Assembly (NCBI GenBank): GCA_938091155.1
Contig: CALKOP010000104.1
Coordinates: forward strand, 1-33,974
DNA length: 33,974 bases
Source: an uncultured Flavobacteriales bacterium
Lineage (GTDB): Bacteria; Bacteroidota; Bacteroidia; Flavobacteriales_G; Salibacteraceae
Direction of reading: 5' to 3'
Made by a program: the position numbers and the translations under genes. Shown piece after piece: positions 9,782-19,391 of this stretch; position 1 is the stretch's first letter, and each line of letters starts with the position of its first letter. The notes below the pieces were generated by a model, which saw nothing but the letters and a program-made list of their open reading frames with translations, made no database searches and was not told the DNA's origin.

Positions 9782-10445
9782 TTACGCATCTCCACCTGAT
9801 TTATTTTCCAACTCATCAGCCATTCTGCGCATATCTTCAGGAGTTTTTCCTTTCAAAAATTCAGGAAGTTCCATTCCGGCCATATTGAACATATCTTGTA
9901 ATGGAGGAACCGACTTGTGTAAACCTGAAATGAAGTTCGCGGTTGATGTCTTTTCATCTCCCTTTCCACCACCTTCCCATACAGTGACCTTGTCGATTTT
10001 TATATTCTGAATGGCCTCAGACTGCAAGCGGATCAGTTCGGGAAGTTTATCCGTAATCAACAGCATGGCTGCGTTATTAGCATCGCCACCAGTAGCTTTT
10101 ACAATCTGATCTAATCCTTGAGCTTGTTTGGTCAATACTTCATAAAGACCCTGAGCCATTAAAGAGGCAACTAATGTCACTGGAAGTGACAACCCACTAT
10201 CTAAACATGCCAGGCCAGTCCAACCAAATAAAGTAAAAAAGACAACCAAGTTTTTAATGGTGAAAAACTGAAAGCCGATATCCCCATAAGCATCAATTTC
10301 CATGTCGGTATCTCCATCAATCTCCTCCAACAAAGATCAATGCAGTTTGAATCAAGAATATAAGCGTGAAGGGAATAGCAATGCCCCAATAAATTTGATG
10401 TAAAGATGAGAGCGCATCCCACCAAGCTGGAAAGTTGTCGAACAT
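9782..10445 (-). pseudogene. Remnant: N-terminus of flotillin-partner membrane protein (NfeD/YqiJ-like) joined to C-terminus of flotillin
   Basis: From ATG 10445: MFDNFPAWWDALSSLHQIYWGIAIPFTLIFLIQTALIFVGGD, then TGA. A +1 shift at 10319-10320 continues as GDTDMEIDAYGDIGFQFFTIKNLVVFFTLFGWTGLACLDSGLSLPVTLVASLM, then YEVLTKQAQGLDQIVKATGGD...IKIDKVTVWEGGGKGDEKTSTANFISGLHKSVPPLQDMFNMAGMELPEFLKGK (flotillin C-terminal signature). No SPFH domain. Confidence 0.7.
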
Positions 10446-10512
10446 GGAATCGTGGTTTCGAGAGACAAGCTAGAATTTTTTCGGCTAGTGTGCAACCACA
10501 ATTCTAAAAGAA

Positions 10513-12951
10513 TCAACCACGCAACTCTGCCCCGACCTCTCGTTTGAATCTTTCAAGCAAGCGATTCATGGTTTTATCCACCTCTTTATCTGTCAGTGTT
10601 TTATTGTCATCGCGCATGCTAAAGGCAAGCGCATAGCTCTTTTTTCCCTTTGGCAACCCTTTGCCTTCGTACACATCAAACAGAGTTACAGACTTCAGAA
10701 GTTTTCGATCCGTTTGATAAGCTAACCGTTCGAGTTCAGCGTAATTTACCGCTTGGTCAACCAATAATGCTAAATCTCTTCGCACTGCTGGATACTTAGG
10801 TAAGTCGCCAATGTTTATTGTTTCTTGTCTTAGCTTAACTAAATCAGCCCAGCGAATTTCAATGTAATAAACATCTTTTTGTTTTATCTCAAAAGCCTTT
10901 TTCATCTGAGTTGAAATCTGACCTCCGGTAATTAACACCTTGTCTCCCAGTTTCCAATCCATCCCGTATTCAAACCAATCATTGGTAGATTCATCCGATT
11001 TAAGCTTTCCGACATTAATTCCTAATCGGTGAATGATCTGTTCTAGAGTTCCATGAAGAAAGCTCCAGTCAGCGGGTGTTTCTGCCAATCGCCATGAATC
11101 AGAAATTTGATTTCCAGATACAGCTATACCAAGCCGCTGTTCCTCAAAAAATCCAGATTCCTTTTGACGATAGATGTTCCCAAACTCGAATTGTTTCAAG
11201 TTGTTTTGTTGTCGATTCAGATTATATGCCGCACTCTGCATAACAGAAAACACCATTGCAGGCCGCATAATTCCCATTTCTGAACTTAAAGGATTGTTGA
11301 CATGCACGACATGAGATACATCCCATTCACTAGATAGTATGCCGTACTTTTCATCAACCATAGAATTAGACATGCATTCCAAAAACCCGCTACCTACCAA
11401 TAATTCAGTAATAGCCTTCTTTGCCAATATAGTAGCCGGTGGCTTTATATCACCAATTGATGACTTGATTTGGCTTGTAAAGGGAATTGCATCGTATCCA
11501 TAAACCCTTAACACCTCTTCGATCACATCGGCTTCTCTTGTTACATCAACTTTGAATGGAGGTATGCTTAATGTCCATTCGCTTCCGTTCTGAGCGGTCA
11601 CCTCGATATCCAAACCTTCTAAGATTCGCTTAGTATCGGCCTCGGGTATATCATGTCCAATAAATGCATTGACTTTATCGATACGATATTTTATTTCAAA
11701 ATTTGGGAATGGCTCTGGATGTGTATCACTTAAATCACTCGAAATCTCACCACCTGCTAATTCAGCTATCATAGTTGCTGCTAGTTTAGCTGCGTAAGCT
11801 GTAATATTCGGGTCTACTCCTCGCTCAAATCGAAAGGAGGCATCTGAATGTATTCCATTACGCTTGGCTGTTTTACGAACCCAAACAGGGTTGAAATAAG
11901 CTGACTCTAGAAACACACTAGATGTAGCAACAGTCACCGACGATTTTGCTCCACCAAAAACTCCGGCTATGCACATACCCTCGTTTTTTCCACAAATCAT
12001 TAGGTCATTTTCGTTCAATTCACGATCTACATCATCCAATGTGATGAAGGAAGTTCCGCTAGGCAGCGTTTTCACAATTACTTCTTTTCCTTCAATTTTA
12101 TCCGCATCAAATGCATGCAAAGGCTGGCCAAAAGCGTGATTGATGTAATTCGTAACATCCACCACATTGTTTATCGGCCTGACTCCAACTGCCTTCAGTT
12201 TGTTCTGCAACCAATCTGGAGAATTCTTCACGGTGAGACCAGAAACTGTAACTCCAATATACCTCGGACAGGCATCATTGTTCTCAACAGAAACTGGAAT
12301 GGTCAAATTGGTATTGGATGGAGAAAATGATTCCACAGTCGGTCGGCATAATTCAATTTTCTTTCCTTTTCTCTGTGCCAACACTGCCTTCAAATCACGC
12401 GCCACACCATAATGTGATGCTGCATCAGCACGATTTGGTGTTAATCCAATTTCAAAAACTGTGTCTGTTTCAATTTGAAAAATTTGAGTAGCAGCAACTC
12501 CAATCTCAGTGTTTTCTGGTAAAACCAAGATCCCATCATGACTTTGTCCTACTCCTATTTCATCCTCCGCACAGATCATTCCCATGCTTAGTTCTCCTCG
12601 AATTTTCGATTTCTTGATTTCAAAAGGATCTCCACCATCTGGATATAACATAGTTCCAACAGTGGCAATAATTACTTTTTGTCCAACAGCTACATTCGGA
12701 GCACCACAAACTATCGGGAGCATTTCCCCTGAGCCGACATCCACTATAGTGCAGCTTAATCGATCAGCGTTTGGATGCTGCCATTTCTCCATTACCTCAC
12801 CAACAACCAATCCTTTTAACCCACCCTTCAGTGATTCGAATGACTCTTCGCCTTCTACTTCCAAGCCAATACTCGTGAGTAATTCGCTCACCTCCTTTGG
12901 TGATTCATCTAGATGTATGTATTGGCTGAGCCAGTTGTATGAGATTTTCAT
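10513..12951 (-). CDS. pheT: Phenylalanyl-tRNA synthetase beta subunit
   Basis: 812 aa: MKISYNWLSQYIHLDESPKEVSELLTSIGLEVE, tRNA-binding EMAP domain, SDASFRFERGVDPN, C-terminal ferredoxin-fold anticodon-binding domain. Confidence 0.97.
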   Translation of the reverse strand: MKISYNWLSQYIHLDESPKEVSELLTSIGLEVEGEESFESLKGGLKGLVVGEVMEKWQHPNADRLSCTIVDVGSGEMLPIVCGAPNVAVGQKVIIATVGTMLYPDGGDPFEIKKSKIRGELSMGMICAEDEIGVGQSHDGILVLPENTEIGVAATQIFQIETDTVFEIGLTPNRADAASHYGVARDLKAVLAQRKGKKIELCRPTVESFSPSNTNLTIPVSVENNDACPRYIGVTVSGLTVKNSPDWLQNKLKAVGVRPINNVVDVTNYINHAFGQPLHAFDADKIEGKEVIVKTLPSGTSFITLDDVDRELNENDLMICGKNEGMCIAGVFGGAKSSVTVATSSVFLESAYFNPVWVRKTAKRNGIHSDASFRFERGVDPNITAYAAKLAATMIAELAGGEISSDLSDTHPEPFPNFEIKYRIDKVNAFIGHDIPEADTKRILEGLDIEVTAQNGSEWTLSIPPFKVDVTREADVIEEVLRVYGYDAIPFTSQIKSSIGDIKPPATILAKKAITELLVGSGFLECMSNSMVDEKYGILSSEWDVSHVVHVNNPLSSEMGIMRPAMVFSVMQSAAYNLNRQQNNLKQFEFGNIYRQKESGFFEEQRLGIAVSGNQISDSWRLAETPADWSFLHGTLEQIIHRLGINVGKLKSDESTNDWFEYGMDWKLGDKVLITGGQISTQMKKAFEIKQKDVYYIEIRWADLVKLRQETINIGDLPKYPAVRRDLALLVDQAVNYAELERLAYQTDRKLLKSVTLFDVYEGKGLPKGKKSYALAFSMRDDNKTLTDKEVDKTMNRLLERFKREVGAELRG

Positions 12952-12980
12952 GCCTTGAGGAAATTTTCTTTGCGCTTGCG

Positions 12981-12988
12981 CAAAAGTA
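12981..12988 (-). promoter_or_regulatory. TAnnTTTG -7 element (TACTTTTG) upstream of pheT, with adjacent inverted repeat TTTGCGC-TT-GCGCAAA (12969-12984)
   Basis: Minus strand TACTTTTGCGCAAGCGCAAAG, about 30 nt before the pheT ATG. Confidence 0.45.
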
Positions 12989-13017
12989 AAAACCCCGAAC
13001 AGTAAGTAAGATTGAAT

Positions 13018-13260
13018 TTAAAACTGATGCATAAGCCAATAATAAATTGGCAGACCCAAGTTAGTATTGATGGGGAATGTGACCGCGAGCGCCATGGGCA
13101 GATAAACGCCAGGATTAGCCTTTGGCACCGCAATTTTCATAGCTGCAGGCACCGTGATGTACGATGCGCTAGCCGCCAGTGCAGCCAATAAGAAACGATT
13201 GCCTGGCTCATCTGTGACAAAGCCGCTTATGATAGAAACTAAAGAGCCAACAAAAAACAA
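13018..13260 (-). pseudogene. C-terminal fragment of SbtA-like sodium-dependent bicarbonate permease
   Basis: LLAALAASASYITVPAAMKIAVPKANPGVYLPMALAVTFPINTNLGLPIYYWL matches the C-terminal end of SbtA/DUF897 permeases; only about 80 aa of an expected >300 aa remain. Confidence 0.65.
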
Positions 13261-13313
13261 TCATGGAAAAACACTTTAGCTGGTATGACAATGAAGTATT
13301 GTAACTCAGCTAT

Positions 13314-13321
13314 TACCTTTG
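13314..13321 (+). promoter_or_regulatory. TAnnTTTG -7 element (TACCTTTG)
   Basis: Exact motif 5 nt upstream of ATG 13327, supporting 13327 rather than 13285 as the start. Confidence 0.5.
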
Positions 13322-13326
13322 CTCTC

Positions 13327-13752
13327 ATGAAAAACCTCATAGGCCTCTTATTTCTCTTGTCAATTGTATTATCTGGTTGCGAGCCGAAACCTGAACGCGT
13401 CATTGAGTCTGAATGGAACGCGGAACAACCTAAACTAGTCGCTTATTTTCTGGAAGAAGGCGATGTCAAATTCAAACAAAAAGAGGAAAAATTCTATGAA
13501 GATGGGACCATGGAATACTCGGGAGGCTATGACGCTGAAGGCAATAGACATGGTGAGTGGAAGTATTTTTATAAAACTGGAACCTTATGGAGTCTAGGCA
13601 ATTATACCAACGGCTTAAAAACCGGAAAAAAAGAAGTTTACTGGCCTAAAGGACAGATTCGATACGAAGGTTTCTTTGCTGAAGACGCTAAATCTGGTCA
13701 TTGGATTTTCTACGATATGGAAGACCAAATTATAGATGAACTGGACTTTTAA
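13327..13752 (+). CDS. Lipoprotein with MORN-like repeats (YwqK-like)
   Basis: MKNLIGLLFLLSIVLSGC lipobox; repeats YSGGYDAEGNRHGEWKYFYKTGTLWSLGNYTNGLKTGKKEVYWPKGQIRYEGFF. Confidence 0.75.
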   Translation: MKNLIGLLFLLSIVLSGCEPKPERVIESEWNAEQPKLVAYFLEEGDVKFKQKEEKFYEDGTMEYSGGYDAEGNRHGEWKYFYKTGTLWSLGNYTNGLKTGKKEVYWPKGQIRYEGFFAEDAKSGHWIFYDMEDQIIDELDF

Positions 13753-13771
13753 AACATCTTTTTAATCAATT

Positions 13772-14785
13772 ATGAACACCATTTTAGTTACTGGCGGTGC
13801 TGGTTTTATTGGATCTAATCTTTTAATCCATTTAGTAAAAACATATCCAGAAAAGAAATTCATCAATTTGGATGTGTTGACCTATGCCGGAGATTTGGCC
13901 AATTTGGAGGTCATCAAAGAAGCGGCTAACTACCAGTTTATAGAAGGAGATATCCGAGATAGAAAATTCGTTGACAAGGTATTTACTGACTTCAAAATTG
14001 AGGGCGTAATGCACCTTGCTGCAGAATCGCATGTGGATAATTCTATCACAAATCCTTCTGTTTTCATGGAAACCAATGTGAATGGCACATTCAACCTTAT
14101 TGATGCCGCGTACAAATACTGGATGGTCAAGCCATTTGCTTTCAAGGCTGGATTTGAGAACTATCGATTTTTACATGTCAGTACCGATGAGGTGTACGGC
14201 ACACTTGGAGCAACAGGACTGTTCACTGAAGAAACCCCCTATACACCGAACTCCCCCTACAGCGCATCAAAGGCAAGCAGCGATCACATTGTTAGAAGCT
14301 ATCACCACACCTATGGCATGAATACGGTGATTACCAATTGCTCAAACAATTATGGTCCAAATCAGCATGACGAAAAGCTTATACCTACTGTTATTCGAAA
14401 AGCGCTGACTGGGGAAAACATTCCAATTTATGGGGATGGAAGCAACATTCGAGATTGGCTCTATGTGCTCGATCATTGCAAAGGAATAGACTTGTCTTTT
14501 CGAACAGGAAAGGCAGGTGAATGCTATAATATTGGTGGACGCAACGAGCGCAACAACAATTATATCGCCCACACAATTTGCGATCTTCTAGACCAACATC
14601 AACCCAAGTCAAGTGGAAGCTACAAGGACCAAATTCACTATGTGGAAGATAGAGCAGGTCACGATTTTAGATATGCTATCGATGCCAATAAAATAGAGGG
14701 TGAACTTGGTTGGCAAGCAGAAGAGAATTTCGAATCGGGGATATTGAAAACTATAGAATGGTATGCTAAGAAGTATACGAGTTAG
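13772..14785 (+). CDS. rfbB: dTDP-glucose 4,6-dehydratase
   Basis: MNTILVTGGAGFIGSNLLIHLVKTYPEKKFINLDVLTYAGDLANL, HLAAESHVDNSITNPSVFMETN, STDEVYGTLG, YSASKASSDH. Confidence 0.93.
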   Translation: MNTILVTGGAGFIGSNLLIHLVKTYPEKKFINLDVLTYAGDLANLEVIKEAANYQFIEGDIRDRKFVDKVFTDFKIEGVMHLAAESHVDNSITNPSVFMETNVNGTFNLIDAAYKYWMVKPFAFKAGFENYRFLHVSTDEVYGTLGATGLFTEETPYTPNSPYSASKASSDHIVRSYHHTYGMNTVITNCSNNYGPNQHDEKLIPTVIRKALTGENIPIYGDGSNIRDWLYVLDHCKGIDLSFRTGKAGECYNIGGRNERNNNYIAHTICDLLDQHQPKSSGSYKDQIHYVEDRAGHDFRYAIDANKIEGELGWQAEENFESGILKTIEWYAKKYTS

Positions 14786-14846
14786 GCATATCCTTCTTAT
14801 TTTTATTATTAGACATTGCTTCTTGGTATCTTACCTTCGCTTTTAG

Positions 14847-16793
14847 ATGATAACTCCCCAAAAAATTGATGAGATAATGAATGCCGCTCGCATTGACGAG
14901 GTCATTGGCGAATTTGTCAATCTTAAAAAATCGGGATCTAGTTTGAAAGGTTTAAGCCCATGGTCGGATGAAAAAACCCCGTCATTCATGGTGTCCCCCG
15001 CAAAAGGGATTTTCAAAGACTTTAGCACAGGAAAAGGTGGAAACGTGGTTACATTTCTGATGGAACACGAGCACTTTAACTACCCTGAAGCACTCCGCTG
15101 GCTGGCTCAACGATACAATATCGAAGTAGAAGAGGAAAAACCGACTCCAGAAATGGAAGAGGCCCGAAGCGAACGTGAAAGCCTTTATGTAATAAATGAA
15201 TTTGCCAGCGATTGGTTAGTAAAGCAAATGTGGGAAGCGGAAGAAGGAAAGACCATCGCTCTTAGCTATTTCAAGGAAAGAGGATTCAATGAAAGCATTA
15301 TAAAAAAGTTTCAGCTTGGATATAATCCTGATGATTTTCAAGCCTTTACAAACGTAGCCTCGGATAAGGGTTATAAAGATCAATACCTCTTATCAACCGG
15401 ATTAGTAAAGCAAAAGAACGATCGCAAATATGACGGGTATAAAGGCCGAGTCATGTTTCCGATTCAAAATCTTAGTGGACGCATCATAGGGTTTGGCGGC
15501 AGAACCCTCAAAGCAGACAAGAACATACCGAAGTACATCAATTCTCCTGAGAATCCGATTTACGACAAAAGCAGCTCGCTTTATGGTCTTTACTTTGCTA
15601 AAAGCGCTATTGCCAAAGAAGACAATTGTTACTTAGTAGAAGGTTATACAGATGTCATTTCATTTCATCAAAAGCAAATTGAAAACACGGTAGCCTCTTC
15701 GGGCACTGCGCTGACCAAAGAACAGGTTAAGCTTGTATCTCGATACACTCAGAACATTACACTTGTATATGACGGTGATAAGGCTGGATTGAAAGCCAGT
15801 TTACGAGGTATTGATATGATTCTGGAACAGGGCATGCATGTGAAAGTGATAATGCTACCTGATGGACATGATCCAGACTCATTTAGTAAGGAACATGACC
15901 GTATTGAGATCAAAGAGTACCTGGTAGATAGTGCTCGAGATTTCATTGCTTTCAAGGCACATTTACTAATGGAGGAAGCCAAGGGCGACCCCATTAAAAC
16001 CAATGACGTAATTCACGCAATGGTGGAGAGTATCGCCTTAATTCCTGACACGATTTTACGCTCCATTTATATAAATGAATGCAGTAAGTTGATGCATGTC
16101 AGCGAGAAGGCATTAATCAGCGAACTCAATAAATCACTTCGAAAAAACCACAAGCAGAATAACAGGTTTAGAGGTAGAGACGAGTTGCCTGAGCCGCCAG
16201 TAATTGAAAACGATTTTCAGGAGGAACAAAAATTTGTTGAAGATACCTTAGAATATCAGGAGCGCGATTTACTTCGATTGATGATAAACTATCCTCATTC
16301 AAGGTTTGCCTTAGAATTACCAACCGATGAAACTCCAGAACCAGAGCAACACAATGTACTTGAATTCATACTGGACGAAATTGAAGGAGATGAAATAGTC
16401 TTTGAAACTGAAAAGTATCGCCTATTATTTCAAAGCATTGCTGAGCGATATAACGATCATGGTTTTGATCAGAACTACTTTATTCAAAATACAGACGAAA
16501 AACTACAATCCTCATTCATCGACCTAATGACCTTCCCGTATAATCTAGACGATTGGGAACGAAAAGAAATATTTGTTGACTCTGAAGAAAAGAAGTTAAA
16601 ACGAGCAGTGATGGAGGCTATTTATGCCTATAAATCAAAGCGAGTTGAGCGAATGATAAAAGAAACTCAACAAATGTTGAAGGACGCCATGCTCATTGGA
16701 GGCGACATGGAGGTTTATTTGAAAAAACAATTAAAATTGGAAGAGGTGAAAAGAGAAATAAATCGTGTTCTAGGCAGAACAGTTCTCCACTAA
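14847..16793 (+). CDS. dnaG: DNA primase
   Basis: 648 aa: VNLKKSGSSLKGLSPWSDEKTPSFMVSPAKGIFKDFSTGKGGNVVTFLMEHE; GRVMFPIQNLSGRIIGFGGR; LVEGYTDVISFHQ (Toprim). Confidence 0.97.
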   Translation: MITPQKIDEIMNAARIDEVIGEFVNLKKSGSSLKGLSPWSDEKTPSFMVSPAKGIFKDFSTGKGGNVVTFLMEHEHFNYPEALRWLAQRYNIEVEEEKPTPEMEEARSERESLYVINEFASDWLVKQMWEAEEGKTIALSYFKERGFNESIIKKFQLGYNPDDFQAFTNVASDKGYKDQYLLSTGLVKQKNDRKYDGYKGRVMFPIQNLSGRIIGFGGRTLKADKNIPKYINSPENPIYDKSSSLYGLYFAKSAIAKEDNCYLVEGYTDVISFHQKQIENTVASSGTALTKEQVKLVSRYTQNITLVYDGDKAGLKASLRGIDMILEQGMHVKVIMLPDGHDPDSFSKEHDRIEIKEYLVDSARDFIAFKAHLLMEEAKGDPIKTNDVIHAMVESIALIPDTILRSIYINECSKLMHVSEKALISELNKSLRKNHKQNNRFRGRDELPEPPVIENDFQEEQKFVEDTLEYQERDLLRLMINYPHSRFALELPTDETPEPEQHNVLEFILDEIEGDEIVFETEKYRLLFQSIAERYNDHGFDQNYFIQNTDEKLQSSFIDLMTFPYNLDDWERKEIFVDSEEKKLKRAVMEAIYAYKSKRVERMIKETQQMLKDAMLIGGDMEVYLKKQLKLEEVKREINRVLGRTVLH

Positions 16794-16800
16794 AAATATC

Positions 16801-17643
16801 ATGAGCGAAATCAACAAAATACTTGGCTTTCAACTTCTAGGGTATCTAGATTTTCATCTTACACTGCTCGACCTTATTATTGTCATTGCCATCTATTTAC
16901 TCACTTTGACGGGCCTAAGAATCTTTAAGGTCTTTGTAAATCGTGCGGTTAAGAAGCGTCAATGGATGGATCGCTCATCATTGTACGCTCTGCATAAACT
17001 GGCCTCGTATTTTGGATATACAATCGCCACTCTAGTTGCGCTAGAAACAGTAGGCATCGATGTCACTATACTCATGGCTGGCTCAGCCGCACTTTTGGTT
17101 GGTATTGGACTTGGAGTTCAACAGATATTTAATGATTTCACATCGGGCATCATATTGCTATTTGGTGGAACAGTGAAAGTGGGAGACATTGTAGAGTTTG
17201 ATCAAACTGTTGGTCGGGTTATTGAAATAGATTTTCGAACCAGTAAGATAAAAACCAGGGATGGCATTACGCTAATTGTTCCAAATAGCCATTTGGTATC
17301 AGACAATGTCATTAACTGGACTGAAGGAGACAACCTGACACGATTTAGTGTGGAGGTAGGTGTGGCCTATGGTTCTGATACGGAATTGGTAAAATCCATT
17401 CTGACGACCGTGGCTGAACAAGAAGAAGATATTTCAAAAGAGCGCCCCATCCGAGTGCAATTTACCAATTTCGGAGATTCCTCGCTTGATTTCAAGGTGC
17501 TGTTTTGGGCAGAAAATACCTGGGAAATCGAATTTTTAAGGAGCAAAATAAGATTCGAAATTGATAAGCAATTTCGAGCAAAAGGCGTTCGGATTCCTTT
17601 TCCCCAAAGAGATGTGCATTTTTATCCGCCTGAAACAAAATGA
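16801..17643 (+). CDS. Small-conductance mechanosensitive channel (MscS family)
   Basis: AALLVGIGLGVQQIFNDFTSGIILLFGGTVKVGDIVEFDQTVGRVIEIDFRTSKIKTRDGITLIVPNSHLVSDNVINW. Confidence 0.93.
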   Translation: MSEINKILGFQLLGYLDFHLTLLDLIIVIAIYLLTLTGLRIFKVFVNRAVKKRQWMDRSSLYALHKLASYFGYTIATLVALETVGIDVTILMAGSAALLVGIGLGVQQIFNDFTSGIILLFGGTVKVGDIVEFDQTVGRVIEIDFRTSKIKTRDGITLIVPNSHLVSDNVINWTEGDNLTRFSVEVGVAYGSDTELVKSILTTVAEQEEDISKERPIRVQFTNFGDSSLDFKVLFWAENTWEIEFLRSKIRFEIDKQFRAKGVRIPFPQRDVHFYPPETK

Positions 17644-17764
17644 AGCTTACTTGTAGCATATTTTGAAGAAGCAGACAATTTTATGGGTGAATCCAATTTC
17701 GATGATTTTGAACTAACTGAAAAAGATTACACTATGCAATATGTAAAGGTTGGCATTACACTTC

Positions 17765-17772
17765 TACTTTTG
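17765..17772 (+). promoter_or_regulatory. TAnnTTTG -7 element (TACTTTTG) overlapping a perfect 14-bp palindrome CTTTTGCGCAAAAG (17767-17780)
   Basis: Sequence tacttttgcgcaaaagaaagtgaacaATG before the ALDH start at 17791. Confidence 0.45.
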
Positions 17773-17790
17773 CGCAAAAGAAAGTGAACA

Positions 17791-19317
17791 ATGAAAGATT
17801 TTTTGAAAGACCTAGGCTTACATGAAAGAAATGAAGGAACCTCAACGGGCCAAAATTGGATTGCCTCTTCGGGCACTGTATTTGAGTCTTTCACACCTGT
17901 AGACGGAAAAAAGATTGGTGAAGTCAAGGGAAGCTCATCTGACAATTATGAAACTGTTGTGTCGCAAGCTCAGACTGCGTTTGAAGAATGGAGAATGTGG
18001 CCAGCTCCGCTGCGTGGCGAAGTTGTTCGTCAAATTGGTGAGGCCCTTAGAGAGAAAAAAGAAGCCCTAGGTAAGCTTGTAAGCTATGAAATGGGAAAAA
18101 GCTACCAAGAAGGCTTAGGAGAAGTTCAGGAAATGATCGACATCTGTGATTTTGCCGTTGGTTTATCACGACAGCTTCATGGACTTACTATGCACAGTGA
18201 GCGCCCGATGCATAGAATGTACGAGCAATATCATCCACTCGGAATTGTTGGAATTATTTCAGCTTTTAACTTCCCTGTCGCTGTATGGGCTTGGAATAGC
18301 ATGCTAGCGTGGATTTGTGGAGATGTTTGCATTTGGAAACCCTCTGAAAAAGTTCCATTATGCGCCATAGCTTGCATGAATATAACAGCCGAAGTATTCA
18401 CGAAAAACAATGTGCCTGAAGGAGTCAACGGATTGGTTATTGGTGATTTCAACATTGGTGAATTAATGACGAATGACAAGCGTGTTTCCCTTATATCAGC
18501 CACGGGATCCACGCGAATGGGTAAAAAGGTAGGTGAAGCCGTTGGAAGGAGACTGGGTAAAACCATACTCGAGTTAGGTGGAAATAATGCTATAATCATT
18601 ACTGAATATGCCGATCTTAAAGTTGCCATTCCTGGGATTGTATTTGGTGCTGTAGGCACATGTGGTCAAAGATGTACATCAACAAGGCGATTGATTATTC
18701 ACGAATCTCTATACGATCAAATCCGAGACACGTTGGTTAAAGCTTATGGCCAATTAAGAATTGGCGATCCATTAGATGCCAACAACCATGTTGGTCCATT
18801 GATCGATACCGATGCTGTGGGCATGTATACAAAAGCGCTGGATGAAGTGAAAAGAATGGGTGGGAACATCTTAGTTGAAGGTGGAGTGCTGGAAGGTGCT
18901 GATTATGAGAGTGGATGCTATGTGAAACCAACGATAGCCGAAGCCAATAGTGAATGGGAAATTGTGCAAGAAGAAACATTCGCTCCTATTTTATATATCA
19001 TGAAGTATTCCGAATTTGAAGAGGCTTTGGCTATGCAAAATGGAGTTAAACAAGGATTGAGTTCTGCAATTATGACTACCAATATGCGCCAAAGTGAAAT
19101 TTTCCTAAGTCATAGGGGATCTGATTGTGGAATTGCCAATGTTAACATAGGAACTTCAGGAGCGGAAATTGGAGGCGCATTTGGAGGCGAAAAAGAAACA
19201 GGCGGTGGACGAGAAAGCGGTTCTGATGCTTGGAAAGCTTACATGCGAAGACAAACAAACACCATTAATTGGAGCACTGAACTACCATTAGCCCAAGGAA
19301 TTAAGTTTGACCTTTAA
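17791..19317 (+). CDS. Aldehyde dehydrogenase, ALDH7/AASADH-like (piperideine-6-carboxylate dehydrogenase type)
   Basis: 508 aa: MGKSYQEGLGEVQEMIDICDFAVGLSRQLHGLTMHSERPMHRMYEQYHPLGIVGIISAFNFPVAVWAWN; LELGGNNAIIITEYADL; GTCGQRCTSTRRLIIH. Confidence 0.9.
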   Translation: MKDFLKDLGLHERNEGTSTGQNWIASSGTVFESFTPVDGKKIGEVKGSSSDNYETVVSQAQTAFEEWRMWPAPLRGEVVRQIGEALREKKEALGKLVSYEMGKSYQEGLGEVQEMIDICDFAVGLSRQLHGLTMHSERPMHRMYEQYHPLGIVGIISAFNFPVAVWAWNSMLAWICGDVCIWKPSEKVPLCAIACMNITAEVFTKNNVPEGVNGLVIGDFNIGELMTNDKRVSLISATGSTRMGKKVGEAVGRRLGKTILELGGNNAIIITEYADLKVAIPGIVFGAVGTCGQRCTSTRRLIIHESLYDQIRDTLVKAYGQLRIGDPLDANNHVGPLIDTDAVGMYTKALDEVKRMGGNILVEGGVLEGADYESGCYVKPTIAEANSEWEIVQEETFAPILYIMKYSEFEEALAMQNGVKQGLSSAIMTTNMRQSEIFLSHRGSDCGIANVNIGTSGAEIGGAFGGEKETGGGRESGSDAWKAYMRRQTNTINWSTELPLAQGIKFDL

Positions 19318-19331
19318 AATAGTACTAGCGC

Positions 19332-19377
19332 TGCATTCGCATCGGAATCAGCCTTCGCTGATTCCGATGCGAATGCA
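19332..19377. repeat. Perfect 21-bp inverted repeat with 4-nt loop between convergent genes (candidate bidirectional terminator)
   Basis: TGCATTCGCATCGGAATCAGC-CTTC-GCTGATTCCGATGCGAATGCA, read directly. Confidence 0.95.
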
Positions 19378-19391
19378 ATAACTGAATATGC

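Noticed and set aside
10201-10425. 74 aa - ORF overlapping the flotillin-partner remnant
   Set aside because: Third frame over the remnant; the MFDNFPAWWDAL... frame gives a far more convincing membrane protein start.
12584-12958. 124 aa + strand ORF antisense to pheT
   Set aside because: Shadow ORF of pheT; low-complexity Ser/Pro composition typical of antisense frames.
17682-17786. Tiny ORF MGESNFDDFELTEKDYTMQYVKVGITLLLLRKRK before the ALDH7-like gene
   Set aside because: Overlaps the predicted -7 promoter element and palindrome; no supporting evidence of translation.
18231-18659. 142 aa - strand ORF antisense to the ALDH7-like gene
   Set aside because: Shadow ORF; the ALDH frame has clear catalytic motifs.
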